In this document: one piece after another, positions 20,759 to 29,534 of the stretch | Numbering within the stretch: position 1 is the stretch's first letter | How the letters are laid out: every line of letters starts with the position of its first letter | From: a virus | IMG/VR virus record: IMGVR_UViG_3300035670_000638 | Coordinates: 1-37,678 of that record | Length of the DNA: 37,678 nt | Reading direction: 5' to 3' (one strand) | Program-made: the position numbers and the translations under genes | Notes under the pieces: model-generated | What the model saw: only the letters and a program-made list of their open reading frames with translations | Databases searched by the model: none | Told to the model about the DNA's origin: nothing

Positions 20759-21528
20759 CACTAACAAGCCACACCCAAAAATTCTCGATTGGAGCTATTA
20801 CAACTTTTGTTGAAATAGACTTCACACATGTTCGCTTGTATTCGACTTTGGGTCCAGACATCGTTCGGTTCTGTAATTCAGTATCGGACGATGGGACAAC
20901 CAAGCGGTCGTTCAACGGCAACACGTGGGACTTCGTTGACTTCGAATTCTCCAAGGTCGAGAGCGACATTACTGGTGCTATTCCCGAGCCTGAACTTCAG
21001 GTCCACGCGAACTACCAACCGCTTCGTGATGCGTTCATCGTGTTCGATGATCTGCGCAATGCGGTGGTGACCCGTTATCGGTACTTCCATAACGACAACA
21101 GCTTCGTCAAGGACAAGTATTTCATCTGGAAGATTGAGAAGTTCGACCACGAAGAATGCCAGATCAAGTTGTCGGTGGCTCGTGGCATGGACGATGCGAA
21201 TTCCACCGCAACCCGCGTTCTCCCGAGTGGTTTGTGTATTCGTAAATACAGAACATGGAATTCAACCACTAATGCCTTCGAATACACCGCTGTTAAAGAC
21301 GGTGGATGTCCGTGGGGACAGTGGCCAGTTCCGAACGAAGGTTCAAAAGGTACTCCGTACTACGATCTTCACAACAACTCGGTCGGCACTGGTTCACAAG
21401 ATCGGTGCAGCAAGACCTACGCGGCTTGTATCAAGCGGTTCGATCCAAGTGGCACTGGTCAGCAAACCATCCCGATCACCGCAGTATTGCGGACATACAG
21501 CAGCGCATCTGGTAGCGGGTGTTCATAA
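20755..21528 (+). CDS. Minor tail protein, lambda gpL-like (Cys-rich)
   Basis: The 257-residue product has a C-terminal cysteine set: LCIRKYRTW, GGCPWGQWPV, RCSKTYAACIKRF. This is the pattern of lambda gpL-type tail tip proteins, which bind an iron-sulfur cluster. The N-terminal part is a beta domain. It connects the tube and distal tail hub. ATGA coupling upstream and TAATG downstream. Length is close to lambda L (232 residues). Confidence 0.82.
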   Translation: MTLTSHTQKFSIGAITTFVEIDFTHVRLYSTLGPDIVRFCNSVSDDGTTKRSFNGNTWDFVDFEFSKVESDITGAIPEPELQVHANYQPLRDAFIVFDDLRNAVVTRYRYFHNDNSFVKDKYFIWKIEKFDHEECQIKLSVARGMDDANSTATRVLPSGLCIRKYRTWNSTTNAFEYTAVKDGGCPWGQWPVPNEGSKGTPYYDLHNNSVGTGSQDRCSKTYAACIKRFDPSGTGQQTIPITAVLRTYSSASGSGCS

Positions 21529-22241
21529 TGAGTGAATTCAAGAAGAAACTACTGAGCAAGGTCAATGCGCTCTCCACCTCGGAGATCAGCAACCCGACCA
21601 TCAGCCCGAAGATGAACGTCAACGGCACAAGTGGTCTGCTGAGCCAGCGGTACACTTTGTCCGAAAAAGACCCAAGTGAATACTACAACGGCACCGTTGG
21701 TGTTGATGCCCCACCGTCCATCCCTGTGGTGTACGGTGAAGTGCTGGTCAATGGGTTGCTCACCGACAGCGGTGAAAAGCGATCTGATATTGATCCTGAT
21801 CGCGTCATCCAAGAACTGGTCTTCGTGGTTGGTGAAGGTCCGACCGATGGTATTCCCGGTTCGACCCCTGCCGATCAGCTACAGAATACCTTCATCAATT
21901 GTAAGCCCGTTGTAGACCCTGAGACGGGTAAAGCCTCCATCGGTGACGTTGTACTCAAGTCGGCTCTTGCTGCCACGGCTAACGCTGTAATCCCCGCTGT
22001 GTTGAAGAATGTGGCAGGTACGATCCTCGGTGCGATTGACCCCGTTACTGATCAGGAAATTCAGTCGATCAAACGAGCCAAAGTACCCGATATGGCACTC
22101 GAAGACTTAAATAACGTATCGGCTGGTAGTGGTGGTAATAATTACGTTCTCTGGTATGACGCTGAGAATTGTATGTGGTCACCAAAACATATCAATGAAG
22201 TTCTCATTGCAGCGAACCCGAACGCTTTCCAACAGGGGTAA
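21528..22241 (+). CDS. Tail tip protein, lambda I/J N-terminal-like (237 aa)
   Basis: Residues about 60-80 read PPSIPVVYGEVLVNGLLT, which resembles the VLPVLYGEMRVGS segment near the end of lambda gpI. The following part contains VVGEGPTDGIP and LQNTFINCKPV, as in the start of J-like hub proteins (isegPIeG, vllNstPv). So this gene seems to combine an I-like end with a J-like beginning. ATG at 21528 is TAATG-coupled to the L-like gene. The remaining J-like sequence is on the next gene. Confidence 0.65.
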   Translation: MSEFKKKLLSKVNALSTSEISNPTISPKMNVNGTSGLLSQRYTLSEKDPSEYYNGTVGVDAPPSIPVVYGEVLVNGLLTDSGEKRSDIDPDRVIQELVFVVGEGPTDGIPGSTPADQLQNTFINCKPVVDPETGKASIGDVVLKSALAATANAVIPAVLKNVAGTILGAIDPVTDQEIQSIKRAKVPDMALEDLNNVSAGSGGNNYVLWYDAENCMWSPKHINEVLIAANPNAFQQG

Positions 22242-22244
22242 GAA

Positions 22245-25200
22245 ATGGCTAATAGCGCAACGAATTATTCCTACCCTCTTACCAAGATCACTACTTCGGA
22301 AGTAGTCCTATCAACCACAGCACCGGGGTTGACTGATACTGCTCGACTTGTTCTCCCACACACTGGGTCGAACAAAGTCTACGAGCAACCCGTTAAGGTG
22401 GTCGGTTCGAGTGAGTTGAAAATCCACATCGAGTTTGATGGCTTATACCTTGAGCAAAACGTTCAGGTCACCGACATCAAGTCAAACTCGATGGCTCGTG
22501 GGTGTGAGGGTGCTATTGCCCCGAAGAATGCCACCGAAGTATCATCGACCAAGACATACTTGAAGCAAACCGCTGGTGAAGTTGAAATTCAGTGGTGCTT
22601 GCTGGCTATTCCTTGCGGTGGCACTGAAAAGCAAGCATTCATGGCTGGCTCTCAGAAATTCACAGGTTTCAGCACCAAGCGTTTCAGCCAACATATCACG
22701 ATCCCGTTCAATTTCGACGCTGATGATTGGGAAGCGTTCCGTGAACTGCCGAAAATCCTGAAGGATGAAAGCACGCAGGTATTCCTTCGTCTGTCCCGCG
22801 TGGACAACATCACTTCATCTGGTAAGGTGTTCTATCTCGGATACTCAGCACCAGAAGGTGATGGGTGGAAGAACATGGCTTCTTACACCCTTGCCGCTGA
22901 TACTTTGGTGATCGACGGTGTTGATGTACCTGTCACCAACATACTAGATGATGACCAAGACCCTGAATTTGGCTCTACTGGTGGTTCTTTCGGTTCTGTG
23001 ACTTGCCCGACCACTCCCGGTGGTGGTGGAACTGATCCAGACCCAGCGGCATGTAATTGCTCGGGTACGAACATTGGCACCGGTCGTGAGATTTTCAAAC
23101 GCAAGACCGATGAGGGTGTGTTTGAATTCCGCACCATACAGCCCGGCCAAAACATCACCATCACACAGGGTGACAACGAACTGACCATCGAAGCAGTCAT
23201 CGGTGGGTCTACGGGTGGTAAAGTCACCCTTGATCCAATCGTACCTGTTCCGAGCCTTTCGATCTCTGGTTTGTTCACCAAGACCTACACTGCTGGCACG
23301 GTCAACAACCTGCCTGTGTTCGTCGCTGGAAGCACCTTGACCGACAACACCGTGACAGTCGTCCTGACCCGTGATCAAGGTACAGGTGTCATTTCCACCA
23401 CCACCGACGTGTTGGGTGTCACCAGCACCATCGCGGAAGGTTCGTTCACCGTGTCTGGTCCCGTGGACGATGTGAACCAAATTCTTGCTGACCTGAAGTA
23501 CAGCAGCGAGGACGGTGAACAGGGTGACGTGCGCATCAGCGGCAAGATCACTGACAGCGCAGGTACGTCCAAGAAGGCTTGTCAGGACGCAGTTCTGGTC
23601 AGCCCGACCGTCAAGAGCGTTGGTCGTGAAGCCTACGTTACTGGTCAGTTGACGGGCAACAGCGGTCAAATCCGTATCAAGGCAAATGGTCTTTACATCC
23701 ATGATGGGTGGGTATCGTTCAACTTAGACATCCCGACCACTTCGAACGATCTGGTTGATGCGATCAACAACAGCACGACCACCCCTGATTACTCCGCAAC
23801 GTGGGACACGGCCACACAGAAAATCACCATCAATGCCACCAAGGCTTTGGGTGACGATGCGAACGGCTGGGATTTGAGCTACGACACCACAGGTACTTTG
23901 GCTTGGTCTGGTGGGTCACACCTCAATGGTGGTGTGAAGAAGGATGAGACATTCTTCGACAGCCTCGGTGGTTTCCTGTCCGACAAGAATTTGTGGGCAA
24001 ACATCGCGGGTGGCACGGCTGGTGGTCTGCTTAGCTGGTGGCTGATGCCTGATGCGGCAACTCAGTCGGTTTCGTTCCCAACGGTCAACCTCGGTCTGAC
24101 TGGTGAGTACGAAAAGTCGGTCGCTTACCTGTACCGTGGCAAGAAAGTCAAAATTCCCAACGTGTTTAATCCGACCACCCGCACGTACTCTGGTGCGTGG
24201 GATGGTGTCACGTTCGCTGCCGACGAAGCATGGACGGATGATCCCGCTTGGTGTCTGCGTGACTATTTGACCAATTCGAACTTCGGCACTGGTGAAATAC
24301 TTCGTCTGTCATCAACCGACCTTGCCGTGCTTGATCAAGATTTGTACCAGTGCAGTCTTCGTAATTGCGAAGTAGTTGGTGATGGTAAAGGTGGTACACA
24401 AACCCGTTATACGATAAATACCGTCATCCAAGCTAACATGACGAAATGGGAAGCAATCCAAGCAATTGCATCAACGATGCATGCGAAAGTGGTTTGGCAC
24501 CATGGGCAAATTCGCGTAACTCAGGATCGTCCTGATGATGTGCGCTTCGTATTCAACAACTGTAATGTCCAAGACGGTGTGTTCTCGTGGTCGGGTGGTT
24601 CTGCCTCGACTTCTTATTCTGTCGTGAACGTGATCTGGAACAATCCAGAACTCTACTACAAACAGGATGTGGTGGTCGCACAGGACAATGATCTTGTAGA
24701 CTATTACGGAACCCGTACTCTCGATGAAATTGCGTTTGGTTGCACCCGCAAGGCACAGGCTATCCGTCATGGTCTTTGGGTACTTCAGACCGATAAAACC
24801 GAACCACAGCAGGTTGATTTCGTTGCTGGTTGGGAAGCATGGGATATGATGCCCGGTGATATTGTCGCAATAGAAGATCAATACAAGAGCCGCAACCCAA
24901 TGAACAACCGTTTTACCACGGTTTCTGGTCAGCCCCAACGTATTCGTCTGTCGGAAGAGGTGACCTTCACTTTCCCCGATACTTACAAGGTTCGTTTCCG
25001 TCGTGCCGATGGAACAACCGTACAGGCTACGGTCACTGGTATTCGCGACGCATCTGGTGTTGCTCTCGCAATGAGCGGAACCAAAACGGGTGTCCAATAC
25101 ATTGATCTTGATACTTCTGTTGGGACGATTTCCGAATGGCCGGTTGTCAATATCACTGGGACTGGTGCAGGCAAGGACGAGAAATTGTTCCGTGTCATCA

Positions 25201-25304
25201 AGGTCAGTGAAGACAAGTTCGGTGCCTTCGGGGTCACGGCTGTGAGGTACTATGCCGATAAATATGACTATATTGACGATGCAGATAACTACGTAATCGA
25301 GTAA
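22245..25304 (+). CDS. Central tail hub, lambda gpJ-like
   Basis: The 1019-residue product carries the lambda J core in its C-terminal half: YLYRGKKVKIPNVFNPTTR then YSGAWDG, AWCLRDYLTN, VTQDRPDD and a final LFRVIKVSEDKFGAFGVTAV. Lambda J forms the trimeric hub and receptor-contacting tip. The N-terminal half differs: a J-like part, a Gly/Asp/Pro linker (TTPGGGGTDPDPAACNC) and an Ig-like module at about 360-420. Unlike lambda, the protein ends straight after the hub, so receptor binding is probably done by the downstream fibre genes. Confidence 0.85.
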   Translation: MANSATNYSYPLTKITTSEVVLSTTAPGLTDTARLVLPHTGSNKVYEQPVKVVGSSELKIHIEFDGLYLEQNVQVTDIKSNSMARGCEGAIAPKNATEVSSTKTYLKQTAGEVEIQWCLLAIPCGGTEKQAFMAGSQKFTGFSTKRFSQHITIPFNFDADDWEAFRELPKILKDESTQVFLRLSRVDNITSSGKVFYLGYSAPEGDGWKNMASYTLAADTLVIDGVDVPVTNILDDDQDPEFGSTGGSFGSVTCPTTPGGGGTDPDPAACNCSGTNIGTGREIFKRKTDEGVFEFRTIQPGQNITITQGDNELTIEAVIGGSTGGKVTLDPIVPVPSLSISGLFTKTYTAGTVNNLPVFVAGSTLTDNTVTVVLTRDQGTGVISTTTDVLGVTSTIAEGSFTVSGPVDDVNQILADLKYSSEDGEQGDVRISGKITDSAGTSKKACQDAVLVSPTVKSVGREAYVTGQLTGNSGQIRIKANGLYIHDGWVSFNLDIPTTSNDLVDAINNSTTTPDYSATWDTATQKITINATKALGDDANGWDLSYDTTGTLAWSGGSHLNGGVKKDETFFDSLGGFLSDKNLWANIAGGTAGGLLSWWLMPDAATQSVSFPTVNLGLTGEYEKSVAYLYRGKKVKIPNVFNPTTRTYSGAWDGVTFAADEAWTDDPAWCLRDYLTNSNFGTGEILRLSSTDLAVLDQDLYQCSLRNCEVVGDGKGGTQTRYTINTVIQANMTKWEAIQAIASTMHAKVVWHHGQIRVTQDRPDDVRFVFNNCNVQDGVFSWSGGSASTSYSVVNVIWNNPELYYKQDVVVAQDNDLVDYYGTRTLDEIAFGCTRKAQAIRHGLWVLQTDKTEPQQVDFVAGWEAWDMMPGDIVAIEDQYKSRNPMNNRFTTVSGQPQRIRLSEEVTFTFPDTYKVRFRRADGTTVQATVTGIRDASGVALAMSGTKTGVQYIDLDTSVGTISEWPVVNITGTGAGKDEKLFRVIKVSEDKFGAFGVTAVRYYADKYDYIDDADNYVIE
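25257..25264 (+). promoter_or_regulatory. Possible late promoter inside the J-like gene end
   Basis: CCGATAAATATGAC lies about 50 bases before the GTG start of the next gene. It is coding (DKYDY), so coincidence is possible. Confidence 0.35.
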
Positions 25305-25314
25305 GGAGTAGCCC

Positions 25315-27867
25315 GTGGTTGATTTCACCATTACAGCGTCGGTTTCGACCATAAAAAACGCACCCGCTCGGTTCTCGATTGCAGCACCAGCGATCCCAAA
25401 CAACGGGTATAGCGAACCGATGACTGTCACCATTACTTCGAGTAATGGTGAAGACATCTTTAAGACCGGTCTTTATGGCTCTACCGTATCCGGAACGTCT
25501 GGTGGTGTGTGGTCGATCACGGGTACCCGTGCAGAATGTACCGCTGCTCTTGAAGAATTAACGGTGATCAACACCGCATGGCTCGGAACAGCTACTTGCA
25601 CACTGGTAGTAAAAAACGCATCCGATGTGACGGTTGGTTCTGGAACACTAACTGTTGAAGTATCCCAACGTCGCAACATCAGCGTTACTGCCCCAGAATT
25701 CAGCCAAGACCCAGCTAACGTCGATCTCGATGTACTCGGTCAAGCAACACTTGATCTCGGGCAGTATAACAACGTGAACAATGAGAACATCCGTCTCACA
25801 GTTTACTTCGCTGATGCCCGTCCTGTGGGAGTGGCTGATGCCAGCTTCGACACCAACTTCGATTTCTCTTTCGTCAATAGCCCGACCGCTGGTGGGTTTG
25901 CACCATCCAAAACCACGGACACTGGTCAAAAAATCATCCAGTTGAACGCTGCGGGTGGTGCTGCAAACTACTTGATGAAGAAAATGAAGGTGGACATCAA
26001 CCAGACCGTTGATATGAAAGGAACTGCCTACATTACGAACGGCTATGATACGGTGTCGAAGATTTTCTACATCTACCCGCGTGTCACCAACGTTCAGTAT
26101 GTTCCTGCTACACAGACCCCCGCTATGGCTTATCGTCAGCGCACCAACTATGCGCTGCCCGACTACACGTATTTCAATGGCAATACCACTGGAACACACA
26201 CCGTTGTGGCTAAAGTCGAAACTCCGACTGCAATGACCCTTTCCACGGGTACCTATGGCTCTGCCACGTCCACCTATAACAGCACTACTGGTGTATGGTC
26301 TATCACTGGCTCAAAAGAAAATGTCGGAACGGCTCTCAATGATCTGAAGCTGAATGTGACGAATTTCCCCGCTGTTCAAGGTACTTCTAAGTACGTGAAA
26401 GTATACGCGGACTCGACTTCTGGCACACTTCTCGGGACGTTCAACGTGGCATTCTCTGTGCCTGTGTTCACCGTGACCAATTCTACCCAAACAAACAATA
26501 TCACGTACTCGACTGCTACGAATTTCCCACTTCAAGACTTCGTATGCACCGTTGATCGTGACAGCTTCACTGCTACGTTGACTGTTTCTCATCCGTCGTT
26601 TGCCACGCTCAGCACTCCGTCGAGCGGCACCTGTACTTCGACGTACAACAGCGGAACTGGTGTGTGGACGGCTACCGTGACCGGTGCCAATTATGCCGAC
26701 CTTGACGCGGTGTTGGATGCGCTCACCGTCACCGTCACGAACTACGACTACGCAACTGCTGTCACCCCGATCACCATTGCTACGGTTTTCACCGATGGTT
26801 TAGCAACGATCAACGGAACCATCACGCTGAATATTTCGTCTGCTTGGACGAATAGCGGCACGCTGAACATGTCCACACAGCTTGGTAGCTCGGTGTTCCG
26901 CGCTGACGCTGGTGAGAACATGATTGCACAGTCCGATGGAACTACCGTGATGTTTTCCGCTGGTGATGCGAGCGGTCTGTTCAATGGTCGTGGTAAATGT
27001 TTGGTGATGGAAAAATCTGGGTCAACATTGTCATATGTGACTTCTGTTGCTCCAAACGGGTCTGCTGCGGTGGTTTCTGATTGTTTTGTTGGTGATGCAT
27101 CTGCGGTAGTTGTGTCCGATAACGGAAGTTCGACCGGTGCCAGTCTCGTTTTTCTTAAGAAAAACCCAACATGGGGTGCGGTTGGTTCAACCCTATCCTA
27201 TGCGTTCCCGTCTGTGAATTTCAGTGTGTCCGCATATAATACGTTCGCAATGGTTGGGAACTGGTTATACGACGGTGGTGCATATACTGATAATGGGTTG
27301 GTGGAGTTCTACAAATGGAACGGCACTTCATTTTCGCTGATTGGTTCACCATCACAGCGCAATTGGAGCAATGCATGGGTTGGTCGTAAGACTTTGATGT
27401 TTTACGATGCTACCCAATCACGGTATTACGGTGTTTACCAATGGTCAAGTGCGTCATCAACCCCAACGGTTGGTTGGCACACACTTACCGAAGCCACCAG
27501 CACTATCAGCGGAACCCCTGTCACGACCCAATCCCTATCTGGGTCGATTACCGCGATGTGTTTTAATAGCACCCGTCGTCGTTTGTTTGTCAAAACTGAC
27601 GCAAACATCTACGTGTTCAAACCTAACGTAGCTGAAACTGGTTATCAGTACGTATCCACCATCGCGAATACTATCACCAATGCACGTTCGATGAGTTCGT
27701 TTGGAAACCTATTGCACATCAGTGGTGACGGGAACGGCACGTATGTGATCAACGCAGATGACACCCTGACTGCGGTTACTGCAAATTCTTACGGTACGAT
27801 GGTCGGTGACGCTCTTATTGCCTGCCCAACGTTTGGTTCAAACACCATCGGTATCTACACAAGGTAA
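25315..27867 (+). CDS. Large tail protein with repeated Ig-like modules (850 aa)
   Basis: GTG at 25315 follows AAGGAG. A repeated module ends in G-V-W-(S/T)-(I/A)-T then about 10 residues and AL..L: copies lie near residues 64-80, 326-345 and 449-470. Each is about 100 residues, like phage Ig or cadherin-type beta sandwiches. The last 300 residues (FLKKNPTWGAVGSTLSYAF onward) change character and look like a beta-propeller or similar beta-rich head (YVFKPNVAETGYQYVSTIAN). It is probably a virion surface or fibre-anchoring protein. No enzyme motif seen. Confidence 0.7.
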   Translation: MVDFTITASVSTIKNAPARFSIAAPAIPNNGYSEPMTVTITSSNGEDIFKTGLYGSTVSGTSGGVWSITGTRAECTAALEELTVINTAWLGTATCTLVVKNASDVTVGSGTLTVEVSQRRNISVTAPEFSQDPANVDLDVLGQATLDLGQYNNVNNENIRLTVYFADARPVGVADASFDTNFDFSFVNSPTAGGFAPSKTTDTGQKIIQLNAAGGAANYLMKKMKVDINQTVDMKGTAYITNGYDTVSKIFYIYPRVTNVQYVPATQTPAMAYRQRTNYALPDYTYFNGNTTGTHTVVAKVETPTAMTLSTGTYGSATSTYNSTTGVWSITGSKENVGTALNDLKLNVTNFPAVQGTSKYVKVYADSTSGTLLGTFNVAFSVPVFTVTNSTQTNNITYSTATNFPLQDFVCTVDRDSFTATLTVSHPSFATLSTPSSGTCTSTYNSGTGVWTATVTGANYADLDAVLDALTVTVTNYDYATAVTPITIATVFTDGLATINGTITLNISSAWTNSGTLNMSTQLGSSVFRADAGENMIAQSDGTTVMFSAGDASGLFNGRGKCLVMEKSGSTLSYVTSVAPNGSAAVVSDCFVGDASAVVVSDNGSSTGASLVFLKKNPTWGAVGSTLSYAFPSVNFSVSAYNTFAMVGNWLYDGGAYTDNGLVEFYKWNGTSFSLIGSPSQRNWSNAWVGRKTLMFYDATQSRYYGVYQWSSASSTPTVGWHTLTEATSTISGTPVTTQSLSGSITAMCFNSTRRRLFVKTDANIYVFKPNVAETGYQYVSTIANTITNARSMSSFGNLLHISGDGNGTYVINADDTLTAVTANSYGTMVGDALIACPTFGSNTIGIYTR

Positions 27868-27871
27868 ATCC

Positions 27872-27879
27872 GATAAATA
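27872..27879 (+). promoter_or_regulatory. Late promoter GATAAATA of the fibre operon
   Basis: TCCGATAAATAGTG is 5 bases after the preceding stop. No leader hairpin was seen here. Confidence 0.65.
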
Positions 27880-27900
27880 GTGAAAGATCGAGGTGTGGAA

Positions 27901-28281
27901 ATGGCAGTAGCGACGTATAACATCACTCTTAATCAAGGTTCGACGTTCAGTCAGTCGTTCACGTTTAAAAACGCGAGCGGCACTGCCATCGACTTGACTG
28001 GATATTCAGCAAGAGCGCAAGTGCGTCGTTCTGCCAAAGCATCAGATGTCATGATTGATTTCAGCACAGAGAATGCCGTTTCGGCAGATGGTGTTGGTAT
28101 TATTCTAATCGATGTATTGAACGGCATCGTGACACTACAGATGCAAGCACAACATTCTGCTCTGCTTCCGTCTTTCGTCGGTGTCTATGATCTTGAGCTT
28201 GTTCATACCGTAGACAGTGAAATAATTGTCGAACGTATGGTTGCTGGCTCGTTCACCGTTGATGTCGAGGTGACAAGATGA
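27901..28281 (+). CDS. Fibre-associated baseplate/tip protein (126 aa)
   Basis: The product reads YNITLNQGSTFSQSFTFKNA then IDLTGYSARAQVRRS and a hydrophobic beta-rich end. This N-terminal pattern (long first strand, G.T, DLTGY.ar.q.R) is common in small proteins next to phage fibres, some of which attach upper baseplate or fibre subunits. ATG at 27901 is preferred over the in-frame GTG at 27880 because GAGGTG is upstream. It overlaps the next gene by 4 bases. Confidence 0.7.
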   Translation: MAVATYNITLNQGSTFSQSFTFKNASGTAIDLTGYSARAQVRRSAKASDVMIDFSTENAVSADGVGIILIDVLNGIVTLQMQAQHSALLPSFVGVYDLELVHTVDSEIIVERMVAGSFTVDVEVTR

Positions 28282-28535
28282 GCGAAGTAACGATTGTTGT
28301 CGAAGAGAAAACATCCACCATTGTCGAAGTACACTCTGGAAATATTGGTCCGAAAGGTGATCAAGGTATTCAGGGTATCCAAGGTCCGATGGGGGTGACC
28401 GTCATTAGCCTTGCCGACGACGTTGATGTTGCAGCCCGAACAAATGGTTCAATCCTATCGTGGGATAACACAACCAGTAAGTGGGTTGCCAAGAATGAAC
28501 TAAATAGTATCAAGACGGACGGAGGAAACTTCTAA
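28278..28535 (+). CDS. Short collagen-like fibre linker (85 aa)
   Basis: The product has VVEEKTSTIVEVHSGNIG and then collagen triplets GPKGDQGIQGIQGPMG, followed by a strand-rich SLADDVDVAARTNGSIL segment typical of trimeric fibre shafts. It likely trimerises and connects tail tip to fibre. It overlaps the upstream gene by 4 bases (ATGA), and the last base of its stop is the first of the next ATG (TAATG). Its 3' end contains the late motif at 28499-28506. Confidence 0.75.
   Translation: MSEVTIVVEEKTSTIVEVHSGNIGPKGDQGIQGIQGPMGVTVISLADDVDVAARTNGSILSWDNTTSKWVAKNELNSIKTDGGNF
28499..28506 (+). promoter_or_regulatory. Late promoter ACTAAATA before fibre gene
   Basis: GAACTAAATAGTATC lies 29 bases before the ATG at 28535, inside the end of the collagen-like gene. 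Confidence 0.5.
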
Positions 28536-29428
28536 TGACTAACGTAATTCGCATTAAACGTCGTGCAAGTGGTGCGGCTGGAAGTCCGACCGGACTTGAA
28601 AACGCTGAGTTGGCTTACAACGAGGTTGATGATACCCTTTATTACGGTAAAGGAACTGGTGGTGCTGGTGGGACTGCAACTACCATCGAGGCAATCGGTG
28701 GTGCTGGTGCATTTATCACGCTGACTGGTACACAATCGATCAGCGGCAACAAAACTTTCAGCGGAGTCGTGATTGTTCCGACCCCAACCGAAAATACCCA
28801 CGCTGCGACCAAAGCATACGTCGATAACTCACTGCCGTCCCTAACGGGTGGTGATGGTATCACCTATAATGCAGGTGAAATCAGCATCGATCTTGCTGCG
28901 TCAAGCCCAGGTCTGGTCATCGATGGCTCTGGTAAACTTGCTGTTTCGCTGTCTGCGTCGCATATCCCGACCCTGACCAGCGCAAAGATCAGCGACTTCG
29001 ACACGCAGGTTCGCACCAGTCGTCTCGACCAGATGGCTGCCCCGACCGCTTCGGTCAGCCTGAATTCTCAGAAGATAACCAACCTCGCAGTTCCTACCGA
29101 TGCGGCTGATGCCGCAACCAAGGCATACGTGGATGGGTTGGTCTCTGGTGGTGTGAACTACCGTGGCACCGTCGATGCGTCTGGTGCGGCTCCGTCCACC
29201 ACCGCTCTCGGTGACATGTACCGTGTGACGGTTGCTGGGTCGGTCGCAACTGGCTCGCTGGTTAACGTCGGTGATTACATCGTCTATAACGGCACTGGCT
29301 GGGATAAGGTGGACAACACCGACCCGTCCGTGTCTGCTGGCACTGGTATTACGGTGACCCCGACCTCTGATACATCTTACCAAGTCGCTATCAGTTCTTC
29401 GTGGGTAATTGATGGTGGTACTTTCTAA
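28535..29428 (+). CDS. Tail fibre protein A (297 aa)
   Basis: The N-terminus IRIKRRASGAAGSPTGLENA followed by ELAYNEVDDTLYYGKG is the fibre N-terminal module found in many long-tailed phages. The body has ATKAYVDN and ATKAYVDGL repeats, which mark trimeric fibre shafts. It ends with a short beta region and is followed by a strong terminator. The N-terminal module is shared with the next gene (29535), so the two are paralogous fibre parts. It likely binds the host surface or extends the tip. Confidence 0.8.
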   Translation: MTNVIRIKRRASGAAGSPTGLENAELAYNEVDDTLYYGKGTGGAGGTATTIEAIGGAGAFITLTGTQSISGNKTFSGVVIVPTPTENTHAATKAYVDNSLPSLTGGDGITYNAGEISIDLAASSPGLVIDGSGKLAVSLSASHIPTLTSAKISDFDTQVRTSRLDQMAAPTASVSLNSQKITNLAVPTDAADAATKAYVDGLVSGGVNYRGTVDASGAAPSTTALGDMYRVTVAGSVATGSLVNVGDYIVYNGTGWDKVDNTDPSVSAGTGITVTPTSDTSYQVAISSSWVIDGGTF

Positions 29429-29455
29429 AACACCCAATAAATTTCCTACCGTCTC

Positions 29456-29485
29456 AAGACCCGAGGGCTAAACACCTCGGGTCTT
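29456..29485 (+). terminator. Intrinsic terminator after fibre gene A
   Basis: AAGACCCGAGG (29456-29466) and CCTCGGGTCTT (29475-29485) form an 11-bp stem, followed by CTTGTTT. Confidence 0.9.
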
Positions 29486-29492
29486 CTTGTTT

Positions 29493-29500
29493 CATAAATA
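29493..29500 (+). promoter_or_regulatory. Late promoter CATAAATA before fibre gene B
   Basis: The motif follows the terminator tail. Predicted +1 is 29506, the second base of the hairpin GGTCTACATAGACC (29505-29518). Confidence 0.6.
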
Positions 29501-29534
29501 CTCAGGTCTACATAGACCATCGGAGAACAGCCAT

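Noticed and set aside
24413-24420. GATAAATA inside the J-like gene
   Set aside because: It falls in coding sequence far from any start codon; likely codon coincidence. The same holds for TAAATA near 10179, 17520, 21243, 22108 and 30663.
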